Positions 8,101 through 15,951 of a stretch of 25,592 nt of DNA are shown here, in pieces. The position numbers were made by a program, and so were the translations under genes. The notes under the pieces are model-generated. The model did not search any database and was not told the DNA's origin. It saw nothing but the letters and a program-made list of their open reading frames with translations. Position 1 is the first letter of the stretch. Each line of letters opens with the position of its first letter. Source of the DNA: Shewanellaceae bacterium (GTDB taxonomy: Bacteria; Pseudomonadota; Gammaproteobacteria; Enterobacterales; Shewanellaceae); the NCBI GenBank assembly GCA_016779685.1, contig JADHND010000004.1:1-25592 (forward strand). The letters are read 5' to 3'.

Positions 8101-8244
8101 GATCGATATAGACCGTTTGTTTAGCTTGAAACAAGCTTCAAAATCAGGCTCTTTCCGCATAAAAAGTAATTCATAAGAGCATGATACCGGAGTATGAGCA
8201 TACAATGAAGTATTTAATCTCATCTTTTGTGCGCAAATACAACG

Positions 8245-10203
8245 TCAAAAGGCAACTATACCAGTTGAAATCTGTTCATGACGCATTTGAAGTTTTTCAT
8301 TCAATGCATCAGGAGTAGGAGCGTTCAAATGAAAACTACAAAAAGAATCCAATTGGACGATTGCATCTTTTTGACCATTGCAATTAAAATCAACCCAAGT
8401 CTGATTAGATTTTCTTAAAAGCCCTTTTCGTTCATCAAATGCTTCGGCTTTAAACTCACGATCACTAAAGTCGATTTGATACATGCCGATGGGGTTATCA
8501 ATTGAATTTTTTTCCTGAGGCGATGTTTGACTGTTATACGAAAAGTCACTACGACATTGACAAAAACTCAAGGCATAAGCTTCCGCATCCCAATTGGGGT
8601 TATCACTGGGTAGTTGTCTTAGGTAATAAAGATTCATGACACTAAGATGGTGAGGTAAATTGATATCCAACAGGTTCATACCATGCCCTGTTCCATGGGC
8701 AATGACAGCAGCTAAATAATTATTAAACTGATTCAGATTTCGCCCAAATTCAAAAGGAATAAGCAGCTCAAGCACGCCAGGGCTGCCAGAAACTGGATCA
8801 ATACCCATTACACATGTTGGAGACACGATGTTAGAGTTAGAACCCCGTATCACGGAATAAATGGCACGAAACCAGCTTCTAGGATGAACAAAGAACATTC
8901 TGCTATAAAAAGAAGAACGGTTGTAAAATTCTTCAGAATTAACATCATACAAGAAGGGTTGATGTAAACCTAAATTCATACGTTCGCGATCGACCTTTTT
9001 TGAAAATATGTCGCCAAGATCCAGATGAATTTTGACCCCCGCCTCTTTCATAGACAAAGTTTTTTCTTGTAGTTTTAACAAAGCTTGATTCGAAATTAGT
9101 GATTTGGGCAAATTTGTTAATTGAACATGATGAAAAATATCTCTTGTTTGCTTGCGAGCACCCAATTGATAATACGGCATACCCGCAAAAAATTCACAAT
9201 CTTCCGGTTGGCCAGCGGCATCCTTACCATCTTCTAACCCATCAGGAATACCATCTATGTCTGCATCCAAATCATTCATGGTACCAACTGCATTGGAGAA
9301 TTGAGCTGAAATATTGTCAGCACCTAGGGTATTAAAACCCGTCGCTATCCAATCTTGAGCGGTATTGGTATCTTGATAGGGCGTTGAACGCGCCACCATA
9401 GCTGGTAAAAAGTGTCCGAATGTTAATTCTATAAAATCGAGCAGCACTACATTCTTTGAAGTCCATTGCGTGGTTGTATAATTAAATATCGCGTCGGTGT
9501 TGTCATTCATAGAAATAAAATCGTAACTACGATTGTTAGCATCGGTTAAGTCCACCGCCCAAAATTCATTGTTCTTCATTAAAACTGGTTCGTAAGTTTC
9601 ATCTGGGATGAGAAGTGTCGTCATGTCTGTAACAGACAAAGCCGAATTTAGAAGCTCTTGATACAAATCAGGCGCGTAGAGCAAAACCAGATAGGCTTTA
9701 GGCGCAAGTACATTCGACTGTGTCGAGTGTATTTCATAGCTATTCGATAGAATATCGGTTGAATTATTCTTGACAGATTTTTCTGATTGGGGCTTACGAA
9801 TCGATGGTAGCCGTAACCGGAGATTTTGTAGATCAATGGCTTTATCCGTAGGGTTATAAATTTCAACCGCAAAAAAAGAATGTCTAGAAACATTTTTATT
9901 TAATGAATTAAAAGACATTTTAGAGCTGAGCTCTGTGATCAAGGGATGATCGATAGTCTGAGTCAATGGCGGTTGAGGTGAACACAATTTCGTGGTCACG
10001 ATATAATCTGAATCCAACCGATCCTTGATGCCATTAGGTTTTTTTTCGGGCCAGATAATAGGCGCAGACTTATCCGTTATATCAAGCCATTGATTCAACT
10101 GCCCTGGCGACGACGTTGCTTGGTTCCTACTAGTAGAGGACGGGCCGCAAGCCATCAGGTAACCCAAAAAAACCAGAATAAAAGCGAATTTGGTCGTTTT
10201 CAT
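8245..10203 (-). CDS. Large lipoprotein with lamin-tail-like region and degenerate metzincin-like domain (probable pseudoprotease)
   Basis: A 652-residue protein with a signal peptide and lipobox LMAC (C19 lipidated), so anchored at a membrane and probably outer-membrane associated. A lamin-tail-like region (about 85-300) contains FFAVEIYNPTDKAIDL and ends in YQDTNTAQDWIATGFNTLGADN. A D-rich calcium-loop-like motif DLDADIDGIPDGLEDG sits at 311-326. The metalloprotease-like half has RDIFHHV, then VKIHLDLGD. The zinc-site equivalent is HGTGHGMNLLD at 503-513, followed by the Met-turn SVMN at 521-524. The catalytic Glu of HExxH is Gly504 and the third ligand position is Asp513, so catalysis is unlikely. 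The start ATG overlaps the stop of the upstream paralogue by 4 bases. It shares the upstream gene's architecture but is shorter. Its role as partner or decoy is inference. Confidence 0.82.
   Translation of the reverse strand: MKTTKFAFILVFLGYLMACGPSSTSRNQATSSPGQLNQWLDITDKSAPIIWPEKKPNGIKDRLDSDYIVTTKLCSPQPPLTQTIDHPLITELSSKMSFNSLNKNVSRHSFFAVEIYNPTDKAIDLQNLRLRLPSIRKPQSEKSVKNNSTDILSNSYEIHSTQSNVLAPKAYLVLLYAPDLYQELLNSALSVTDMTTLLIPDETYEPVLMKNNEFWAVDLTDANNRSYDFISMNDNTDAIFNYTTTQWTSKNVVLLDFIELTFGHFLPAMVARSTPYQDTNTAQDWIATGFNTLGADNISAQFSNAVGTMNDLDADIDGIPDGLEDGKDAAGQPEDCEFFAGMPYYQLGARKQTRDIFHHVQLTNLPKSLISNQALLKLQEKTLSMKEAGVKIHLDLGDIFSKKVDRERMNLGLHQPFLYDVNSEEFYNRSSFYSRMFFVHPRSWFRAIYSVIRGSNSNIVSPTCVMGIDPVSGSPGVLELLIPFEFGRNLNQFNNYLAAVIAHGTGHGMNLLDINLPHHLSVMNLYYLRQLPSDNPNWDAEAYALSFCQCRSDFSYNSQTSPQEKNSIDNPIGMYQIDFSDREFKAEAFDERKGLLRKSNQTWVDFNCNGQKDAIVQLDSFCSFHLNAPTPDALNEKLQMRHEQISTGIVAF
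8665..8697 (-). other. Degenerate zinc site HGTGHGMNLLD
   Basis: Codons 503-513 of the downstream lipoprotein align with the intact site of its paralogue. Both first histidines are kept. The general-base Glu is Gly (codon GGA, one base from GAA), and the third histidine is Asp. The Met-turn SVMN is retained eight residues on, so the fold is probably preserved while catalysis is lost. Confidence 0.75.
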
Positions 10204-12515
10204 GGTCTAGCCTCGCGGTTTCTCAACTTTTTATCTTGAAGGTAGTTCTCTAAATCACACTGCAAAGGTTCACGGATCTCAACCGATATAGGTGGTAGAG
10301 TCGTAGCCTCAGATGGCGTACCAGCTTGGCTCATTAATGGAATATTTAAATAAGGCTTATAAAAAGGACCGTTAATATATATCTTCTTCAGGTTAGCATA
10401 TCGAATGATTTGTTCGTATTCATCATAATCTTTTTCAATTTCATCAAAATCTGCGTCTCTTAATTGTCCTATATTGACTTGTTGATTAAATTGACCATCA
10501 CAATTGAAATCGACTGGATAAGTCGGGCCTTCTTTGTATCCGAATCCTTTATATTCATTCACCTTATCCAGATTAAAATTCGCGCGACGACCTTTGGTAA
10601 AAACAGGCATTAACCCCAGTTCAGGTTCTGGATTTTGAGTTGACCAAACATTCACTAAAATATTTTTTTCTCTAAATTCCTGCATCATTGATTGATTGAA
10701 ATTTTCCATACAAAAAAGCATAGAATAGAGTAGATTATCGGCTTCATTTTGTAGAGGTACGCCATATAGATAAGCGTAATTCATGACGCTGAGGTAAGAA
10801 CGTAATACTTTGCCTTGACCAGCTGAATGCACTAAATTTAAAGAATGTCCAAATTCGTGTTGCAGTGTTCCTATGCTACCAATGCCTTCCAACATCCCGC
10901 CTACGTAAAAGGAGATGGGAAGACTATACGCTTCATCCGGTATCATTGCTTCACCTCGGCCACCCATCCTTGGACTGTAACCAAAGCTACCATATCTAAA
11001 TAAATAAAACCGACGCACATCCATTTGATCCGGATCCAATCCATAAAATTGATGCTTATAGCTGATATCATAATTGCCATCTGCATCTCTTTTTCCAGTT
11101 CGCTCAGCCATTGGATCAATATTTTTCCGAATTCTTTGGCCGCCTGCTGCAAATAAATCTGAGTTCATTAAATTGTATTTGCGTGGATTCATCTTTTCAT
11201 CATACGTCTGCCCTAAATCGATATGCGTCCTAATTTTATATTCAGGCGCATGCTGAGAAAAAGTATTTTTGATGCTATCAAAAAAGTTGGTTTTACGACT
11301 TAAGACTTGCTGCGTACCCAGAGAAGTAAAATCAACTTCTAAAAAAAGATCGGTAAAACCAGCTCGCGCTCCATATTGATACAAAGGGAGTCCATTAAAT
11401 AACTCACAAGCGGTTAAATTACCCTTGTCATCCAGACCATCTTCGGCTATGTCCGGAATACCATCGTGATCAGCATCTGGTTCATTCTGCCAAAGATTGT
11501 GTGCCGCAGGAGTAGGATAAATCGTGCTGATCCAATCAGCAGCTTGGTTGGTATCTTGGTATGGAAATCGTCTTGCATACGAATGATTTATTTTATTGGG
11601 TTGCTTGAAGGGAACATTTTTGCCCTGCCATTCTGTTCTTGTTGCCGCCATGACCTGATCTGTCGTCGTGCCAAACCGAACAAAATCAATAGGACGCCGC
11701 TCACCATCGTATAACCCAACCCCGGCATAATCATGGCTGCTGGTGCTAAACATACCATGTTGCCAACTGTATCTTTTAAGTTTATTGCTTTGCTTGGTCA
11801 GGTAGGATTCATGTATATAATGAATTTTAGGATTCAGAGAAGGACTCTGGATGTTAGTGCCGAGCGCGAAATCCATTCTGAAGTTGTACTTGTACATATC
11901 AGCACGTCGGAATAGGACTAAGTACTCATGCGGCTGAATCTCCAAGGTTGACTTCACTTCATCAAAAGAATATTCGCTCAACAACCAGTGCTTTGCAGCG
12001 AATTTAATATAAACAAAAAAATCCCCCTCTTTCCCAATCGGTGGTATATATTTGTGCGCTAATGGTAGAGACAACATAGCGGAATCAGTGTTAAACATCA
12101 TATTTTTTTGAATGTTTATCTCCCCTGATAATGTACCTTCATCAATAACTAGGTTGTTGCTGTTTAACTGGACGTGGGTATCCGGATTATATTTATGATT
12201 GTACAATTTAAACAAAGGCGTTTTCAAACTATAATTTTCTATTGAGATGGGTTTGTCAGTTGGGTTATAAAGTTCTATCCACCAATCCCCTTCTAAATTA
12301 ATATCATGTATAACCTCAGTGATAATGATATGATCTATGTTCTGTGTCACAGGATATGCTTCAGATTCGGTTGGACAAGTTTGATCCGGAGGCTGGTAAT
12401 CTGGATTGAGATGTTCAGGTATAGAAGCCATTCTCGATGTTATGTCTTTATCTGGACAACCAACCAAGAAGACCAAGCACCAAAGTAACATGCCAAACTT
12501 AACAAAACGTACCAT
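10200..12515 (-). CDS. Large lipoprotein with lamin-tail-like region and metzincin-type zinc metalloprotease domain
   Basis: A 771-residue secreted lipoprotein: signal peptide, lipobox LVGC (C20). A lamin-tail-like region (about 60-340) contains IIITEVIHDI and WWIELYNPTDKPI and ends in YQDTNQAADWIS. A D-rich calcium-loop-like motif DADHDGIPDIAEDG follows at 347-360. The protease part has FTDLFLEVDF and IRTHIDLGQ, with the zinc motif HEFGHSLNLVH at 553-563 (ligands H553, H557, H563; base E554). The Met-turn YLSVMNY is at 574-580. The usual Gly of HExxHxxGxxH is Asn560. This layout resembles a widespread, poorly studied bacterial metzincin group with the HELGHNLGLRH ... SVMNY pattern. A DFNCDG loop at 669-674 recalls calcium-binding repeats. 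Substrate unknown. First gene of the accessory operon, preceded by an IS remnant; AT-richer than its core neighbours by eye. Confidence 0.85.
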   Translation of the reverse strand: MVRFVKFGMLLWCLVFLVGCPDKDITSRMASIPEHLNPDYQPPDQTCPTESEAYPVTQNIDHIIITEVIHDINLEGDWWIELYNPTDKPISIENYSLKTPLFKLYNHKYNPDTHVQLNSNNLVIDEGTLSGEINIQKNMMFNTDSAMLSLPLAHKYIPPIGKEGDFFVYIKFAAKHWLLSEYSFDEVKSTLEIQPHEYLVLFRRADMYKYNFRMDFALGTNIQSPSLNPKIHYIHESYLTKQSNKLKRYSWQHGMFSTSSHDYAGVGLYDGERRPIDFVRFGTTTDQVMAATRTEWQGKNVPFKQPNKINHSYARRFPYQDTNQAADWISTIYPTPAAHNLWQNEPDADHDGIPDIAEDGLDDKGNLTACELFNGLPLYQYGARAGFTDLFLEVDFTSLGTQQVLSRKTNFFDSIKNTFSQHAPEYKIRTHIDLGQTYDEKMNPRKYNLMNSDLFAAGGQRIRKNIDPMAERTGKRDADGNYDISYKHQFYGLDPDQMDVRRFYLFRYGSFGYSPRMGGRGEAMIPDEAYSLPISFYVGGMLEGIGSIGTLQHEFGHSLNLVHSAGQGKVLRSYLSVMNYAYLYGVPLQNEADNLLYSMLFCMENFNQSMMQEFREKNILVNVWSTQNPEPELGLMPVFTKGRRANFNLDKVNEYKGFGYKEGPTYPVDFNCDGQFNQQVNIGQLRDADFDEIEKDYDEYEQIIRYANLKKIYINGPFYKPYLNIPLMSQAGTPSEATTLPPISVEIREPLQCDLENYLQDKKLRNREARP
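10827..10859 (-). other. Zinc-binding active site HEFGHSLNLVH
   Basis: Codons 553-563 of the upstream lipoprotein encode the complete HExxHxxxxxH zinc motif. The Met-turn methionine lies 15 residues later. This is the intact counterpart of the degenerate site at 8665-8697. Confidence 0.8.
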
Positions 12516-12594
12516 ATAAAAACAAGCCTAAGACTAACTTTCAATACAATATACTGTAGACGAAAATCAACATCTTTATAAAATTGAGAGAATA

Positions 12595-12623
12595 ATTATA
12601 ACTAAATTAATTTTCTAAGTTAA
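12595..12623 (-). promoter_or_regulatory. Candidate promoter of the lipoprotein operon
   Basis: The minus strand has TTAACT (12618-12623), a 17-base spacer and a perfect TATAAT (12595-12600). The predicted start is near 12588, about 70 bases before the first lipoprotein ATG. The -35 matches the consensus at four of six positions. It overlaps the end of the IS200/IS605-type remnant, so the element may have supplied part of the promoter. Confidence 0.4.
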
Positions 12624-12916
12624 CATCCCCCCACCTACAGCCTTCGGCACTTCGAAGGGGAACTCCTCTTTCATAGTGAAAGGAATCGACCACGTGACCG
12701 CAGCAAATCGCAGCTAATCACTTGATTTTCGTTTATCCATTGCGAAGTCAATTTATGGGTAAAGTCACGACGGCAATCGGCAATTTTCGCTTGGATGCGA
12801 GCCACTTTTTGTCTGGCTTTGTGGAAGTTCGCTGAACTTTTCTTTTTCTTTGAAAGGATACGTTGCGCTTTTGCCAATTTTTTAGCATGGTGTTTCGTAT
12901 ATTGAGGGTTACCAAA
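12615..12916 (-). mobile_element. Remnant of an IS200/IS605-type element with right-end hairpin
   Basis: The remnant joins an internal piece of tnpB (12671-12916) to what looks like the native tnpB tail and right end (12615-12674). The tail reads MKEEFPFEVP and resembles the MKQESP-type ends of many TnpB proteins. Directly below it lies a hairpin CCTTCG-6-CGAAGG (12641-12658), flanked by C and G runs typical of IS605-group right ends. No tnpA and no left end were found. The stretch 12516-13029 contains no other gene: only this remnant, the candidate operon promoter below 12624, and about 110 bases before metG in which I see no convincing signal. Confidence 0.6.
12671..12916 (-). pseudogene. 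tnpB: Broken tnpB (RNA-guided nuclease of IS200/IS605 family)
   Basis: The frame, open from 12916, reads NPQYTKHHAKKLAKAQRILS, then a lysine-rich block, KARQKVARIQAKIAD and RRDFTHKLTSQWINENQVI. This is the well-known TnpB segment pattern: LAKAQR.LSRKKKGS, then KAR.K.ARLHEKIANQR.DFLHKL, then NQ.I..EDL. After NQVI the protein leaves the family pattern and stops after about 16 residues. A stop codon at 12917-12919 closes it upstream. The start of the protein, its RuvC II/III parts and its zinc ribbon are missing, so it is inactive. The longest ORF (from the TTG at 12877, 68 residues) should not be annotated as an intact gene. Confidence 0.8.
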
Positions 12917-13029
12917 TTAAACAAAATTAATATAGGTCATCTAATTTTTTTTTGTCATACAAAAGAATGAATTCCTTCCTAATGTCAGGTAGAATAATCG
13001 CTTGAAGTCATCAACTCATCATCATTAAC

Positions 13030-15066
13030 ATGAATCCAATATCTAACGCCAGAACCATGATTGTGACCGCGGCTTTGCCGTATGCCAATGGTTCTATTCA
13101 CTTAGGTCACATGCTAGAACATATCCAATCCGATATCTGGGCTCGCTATCAAAAGCTCATCGGCAACACCTGCTATTTTATTTGTGCTGACGACACGCAC
13201 GGCACCCCCGTGATGCTCAAAGCTGAACAAATGCAAATAACACCAGAAGCACTCATTGCAACAATGCAAGCAGAACACATGCAAGACTTTGCCGATTTTC
13301 AGGTGCAATTTGATCACTACCACAGCACCCACAGTCCCGAAAATAAAACCATTGCCCAAGCGATATATCAACGCCTTAAGGAAAAAGGCCATATTCAGAC
13401 CAAAGTGATTGAACAGCTGTTTGATCCAGAAAAACAAATGTTTCTCCCGGACCGTTTTGTGAAAGGGACTTGCCCGAAATGTCATGCGCCTGATCAATAT
13501 GGGGACAATTGTGAAGTCTGTGGTCAAACCTACACACCTGCCGACATGATCAATCCAGTTTCGGTGGTGTCCGGCGCAACACCTATTATAAAAGAATCTG
13601 AACATTACTTCTTTGATTTACCTGCATTTGAATCCATGCTGGAATCGTGGATCCAATCTGGTACCCTACAACCTGAAATTGCCAACAAAATGCAAGAATG
13701 GTTTGCCCAAGGTCTCAAGCCATGGGACATCTCCAGAGACGCACCTTATTTTGGCTTTGAAATTCCAGATGCCAAAGACAAGTACTTTTATGTGTGGCTC
13801 GATGCACCTATAGGGTACATGAGCTCATTCAAAGCATTATGTAATCGAGATAACCTCGATTTTGATGCTTTCTGGCAAGCGGATAGCACGACCGAACTCT
13901 ATCATTTTATTGGCAAAGACATCGTCTATTTCCATAGCCTCTTTTGGCCTGCGGTTTTACAAGGTGCCGACCTGCGGCAACCGACCAATGTGTTTGTCCA
14001 TGGCTACATTACAGTCAATGGAACCAAAATGTCTAAATCCAAAGGCACCTTTGTGTTGGCTCGCACTTACCTAGAACACTTGGATCCAGCCTACTTGCGT
14101 TACTATTACGCTTCTAAGCTAAGTAGCAAAATCGCTGACATTGATCTGAATCTGGAAGATCTACAACAACGTATTAATGCAGATTTGGTCGGGAAACTCA
14201 TTAACATAGCATCGCGTACGTCTGGTTTTATCCACAAAAAATTTAATGGACAGCTACGAGACACCGATACCATGCCAGAACTGTTTGTGCATTGTGTGGC
14301 CAAACAGAGTGAAATCAGCGCTTTATATGAACAACGTGAATTTAGTAAAGCGATGCGTGAAATCATGACTTTAGCTGATCAAACCAATGCTTATATTGCA
14401 GAGCAGGCGCCTTGGCATTTAGCCAAGCAAACAGAGACGCTCTCACAAGCGCACGCAGTCTGCTCCGTTGCTCTGAATATCTTCAAAGTCTTGGTCACGT
14501 ACTTACAGCCAGTGTTACCTCATTTAGCCGACCAGGTAGCCACCTTCTTAAAAGTTCCCTTGACTTGGGAGAACGTGCCGAAGTGGCTAGGACAGCATAC
14601 GATCGAACCCTTTAAACCCTTAATGCAACGCATTGAATCTGAACAAATTGAAGCGATTATCGCGGCATCTAAACAAACCACCCAAGCTCCAAAACCCGTG
14701 ACAGAGGAGCTAGCACCAAGCGATATGGAACCCATTCTAGATACCATTGCTTTCGATGACTTTGCGAAATTGGATCTCAGAATTGTCCGAATTGCTAAAG
14801 CAGAGCATGTTCCTGATGCCAACAAGTTACTTAAATTGACCCTCGATCTTGGAAAAGAAAGCAAGCAAGTCTTTGCGGGCATCAAGTCAGCTTACCAACC
14901 AGAACATCTGGAAGGCAAGTTGACCGTGATGGTGGCAAACTTAGCCCCCCGAAAAATGCGCTTTGGCGTCTCCGAAGGTATGGTGTTGGCTGCTGGCCCT
15001 GGCGGTGAAGACCTATGGATTTTGGAACCGCATCAAGGTGCGCAACCTGGGATGCGGGTTAAATAG
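13030..15066 (+). CDS. metG: Methionyl-tRNA synthetase
   Basis: Charges tRNA-Met for initiation and elongation. The 678-residue protein (E. coli 677) has the class I HIGH motif as HLGH at 24-27. The zinc knuckle CPKC-x9-CEVC follows (about 147-163), then WLDAPIGYMSSFK and KMSKS at 333-337. The anticodon-binding helical domain comes next. A C-terminal tRNA-binding OB-fold domain (about 575-678, with FDDFAKLDLRIVRI and APRKMRFGVSEGMVLAAG) allows dimerisation. The ATG at 13030 and an in-frame ATG nine codons later are both possible; neither has a strong ribosome-binding site. It is the only plus-strand gene for many kilobases. Its stop codon abuts that of msrBA head-on, with no space for a terminator. 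Confidence 0.98.
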   Translation: MNPISNARTMIVTAALPYANGSIHLGHMLEHIQSDIWARYQKLIGNTCYFICADDTHGTPVMLKAEQMQITPEALIATMQAEHMQDFADFQVQFDHYHSTHSPENKTIAQAIYQRLKEKGHIQTKVIEQLFDPEKQMFLPDRFVKGTCPKCHAPDQYGDNCEVCGQTYTPADMINPVSVVSGATPIIKESEHYFFDLPAFESMLESWIQSGTLQPEIANKMQEWFAQGLKPWDISRDAPYFGFEIPDAKDKYFYVWLDAPIGYMSSFKALCNRDNLDFDAFWQADSTTELYHFIGKDIVYFHSLFWPAVLQGADLRQPTNVFVHGYITVNGTKMSKSKGTFVLARTYLEHLDPAYLRYYYASKLSSKIADIDLNLEDLQQRINADLVGKLINIASRTSGFIHKKFNGQLRDTDTMPELFVHCVAKQSEISALYEQREFSKAMREIMTLADQTNAYIAEQAPWHLAKQTETLSQAHAVCSVALNIFKVLVTYLQPVLPHLADQVATFLKVPLTWENVPKWLGQHTIEPFKPLMQRIESEQIEAIIAASKQTTQAPKPVTEELAPSDMEPILDTIAFDDFAKLDLRIVRIAKAEHVPDANKLLKLTLDLGKESKQVFAGIKSAYQPEHLEGKLTVMVANLAPRKMRFGVSEGMVLAAGPGGEDLWILEPHQGAQPGMRVK

Positions 15067-15939
15067 TCAGTCTTTTTCAGCCAGCATGCGTAGTTTTGGC
15101 ACAATAACGGCCTGACAATAAGCTTGCCAAGGATGGCGATGATAATAACGGCGGTGTTCAAACTCAGCAGCAAAAAAAACCTGTAATGGCGCTACCTCCG
15201 TTACCACAGGTGCCTGTAAGCGGCTTTGCGCAGTGGCTACAGCAGCCTGAATCGCCGCTTCTTGGGCTGCATCTTCCCAAAATAAGACCGACCGATAGGA
15301 CCGACCGATGTCGTTGCCTTGTCGATTAAGCGTCGTAGGATCGTGAGCCTTAAAAAACAAAGTCAAAACCGCTTCGAGTGAAACCTGAGCCACATCAAAC
15401 TCAATGCGAACCACTTCGGCGTGATCGGTTACTCCCTTAACCACATCAGGGTAAAAAGCATCCTCAGCCAGACCACCAGCATACCCACTTTGAACACTGA
15501 ACATCCCCGGTTGCGTTAAAAAAATGGCTTCCAAGCACCAAAAACAGCCGCCACCGACCACGAGACTGCTCAGCTGCTGCGATGACGTTGTTTGAAAATC
15601 CAATGCCACCGAATTGACGCAATGGCGAATATTGTTGGCGGTGGCTTGCTCACCGGTGAACACATGACCTAAATGGGCATCGCAAGCCTGACAACGAATT
15701 TCAGTCCGATGTCCATCCGCGTCCAGTAAACGCCGAATCGCATGAGGCACTTCATTGTCAAAACTGAGCCAACCACAACCCGACTTAAATCGATGCGCCA
15801 TGTCATATAAAGGAGCTGCACAGCGGCGACACACAAAGTGACCAGCCATCGTATGGTCAGTAAAACGACTGGTTTCAGGCGGTTCAGTTCCACCTTGTTC
15901 AATCACATAACGTTCATAAGGATCCAAATGGTTCTGCAT
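15067..15939 (-). CDS. msrBA: Bifunctional methionine sulfoxide reductase B/A
   Basis: Repairs both R- and S-methionine sulfoxide in oxidised proteins. The MsrB half comes first (about 1-115). Zinc cysteines are C37, C40, C83 and C86, and RHCVNSVALDF carries the catalytic C107. The usual GWPSF motif reads GWLSF here. The MsrA half follows (about 125-290), with GGGCFWC holding catalytic C132, then SGYAGG, DHAEVV and HDPTTLNRQGNDIG. No signal peptide, so cytoplasmic, unlike the secreted Neisseria fusion, which also has the opposite A-B order. AGGGAG, eight bases before the ATG, overlaps the nif3 stop codon. Last gene of the prmB operon. Confidence 0.95.
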   Translation of the reverse strand: MQNHLDPYERYVIEQGGTEPPETSRFTDHTMAGHFVCRRCAAPLYDMAHRFKSGCGWLSFDNEVPHAIRRLLDADGHRTEIRCQACDAHLGHVFTGEQATANNIRHCVNSVALDFQTTSSQQLSSLVVGGGCFWCLEAIFLTQPGMFSVQSGYAGGLAEDAFYPDVVKGVTDHAEVVRIEFDVAQVSLEAVLTLFFKAHDPTTLNRQGNDIGRSYRSVLFWEDAAQEAAIQAAVATAQSRLQAPVVTEVAPLQVFFAAEFEHRRYYHRHPWQAYCQAVIVPKLRMLAEKD

Positions 15940-15951
15940 AAAACGAACTCC

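Noticed and set aside
12671..12877. Open frame of 68 codons as an independent small protein
   Set aside because: Its sequence is an internal TnpB segment with both ends lost, so it is listed as a pseudogene.
12917..13029. metG promoter using TTGTCA (12952) and TAGAAT (12990)
   Set aside because: The spacing is 32 bases, too long for a sigma-70 promoter.
13114..13605. 163-codon minus-strand frame
   Set aside because: Lies wholly inside metG, which matches its family end to end; the antisense frame has no recognisable motif.
14520..14885. 121-codon minus-strand frame
   Set aside because: Antisense shadow of the metG C-terminal domain.
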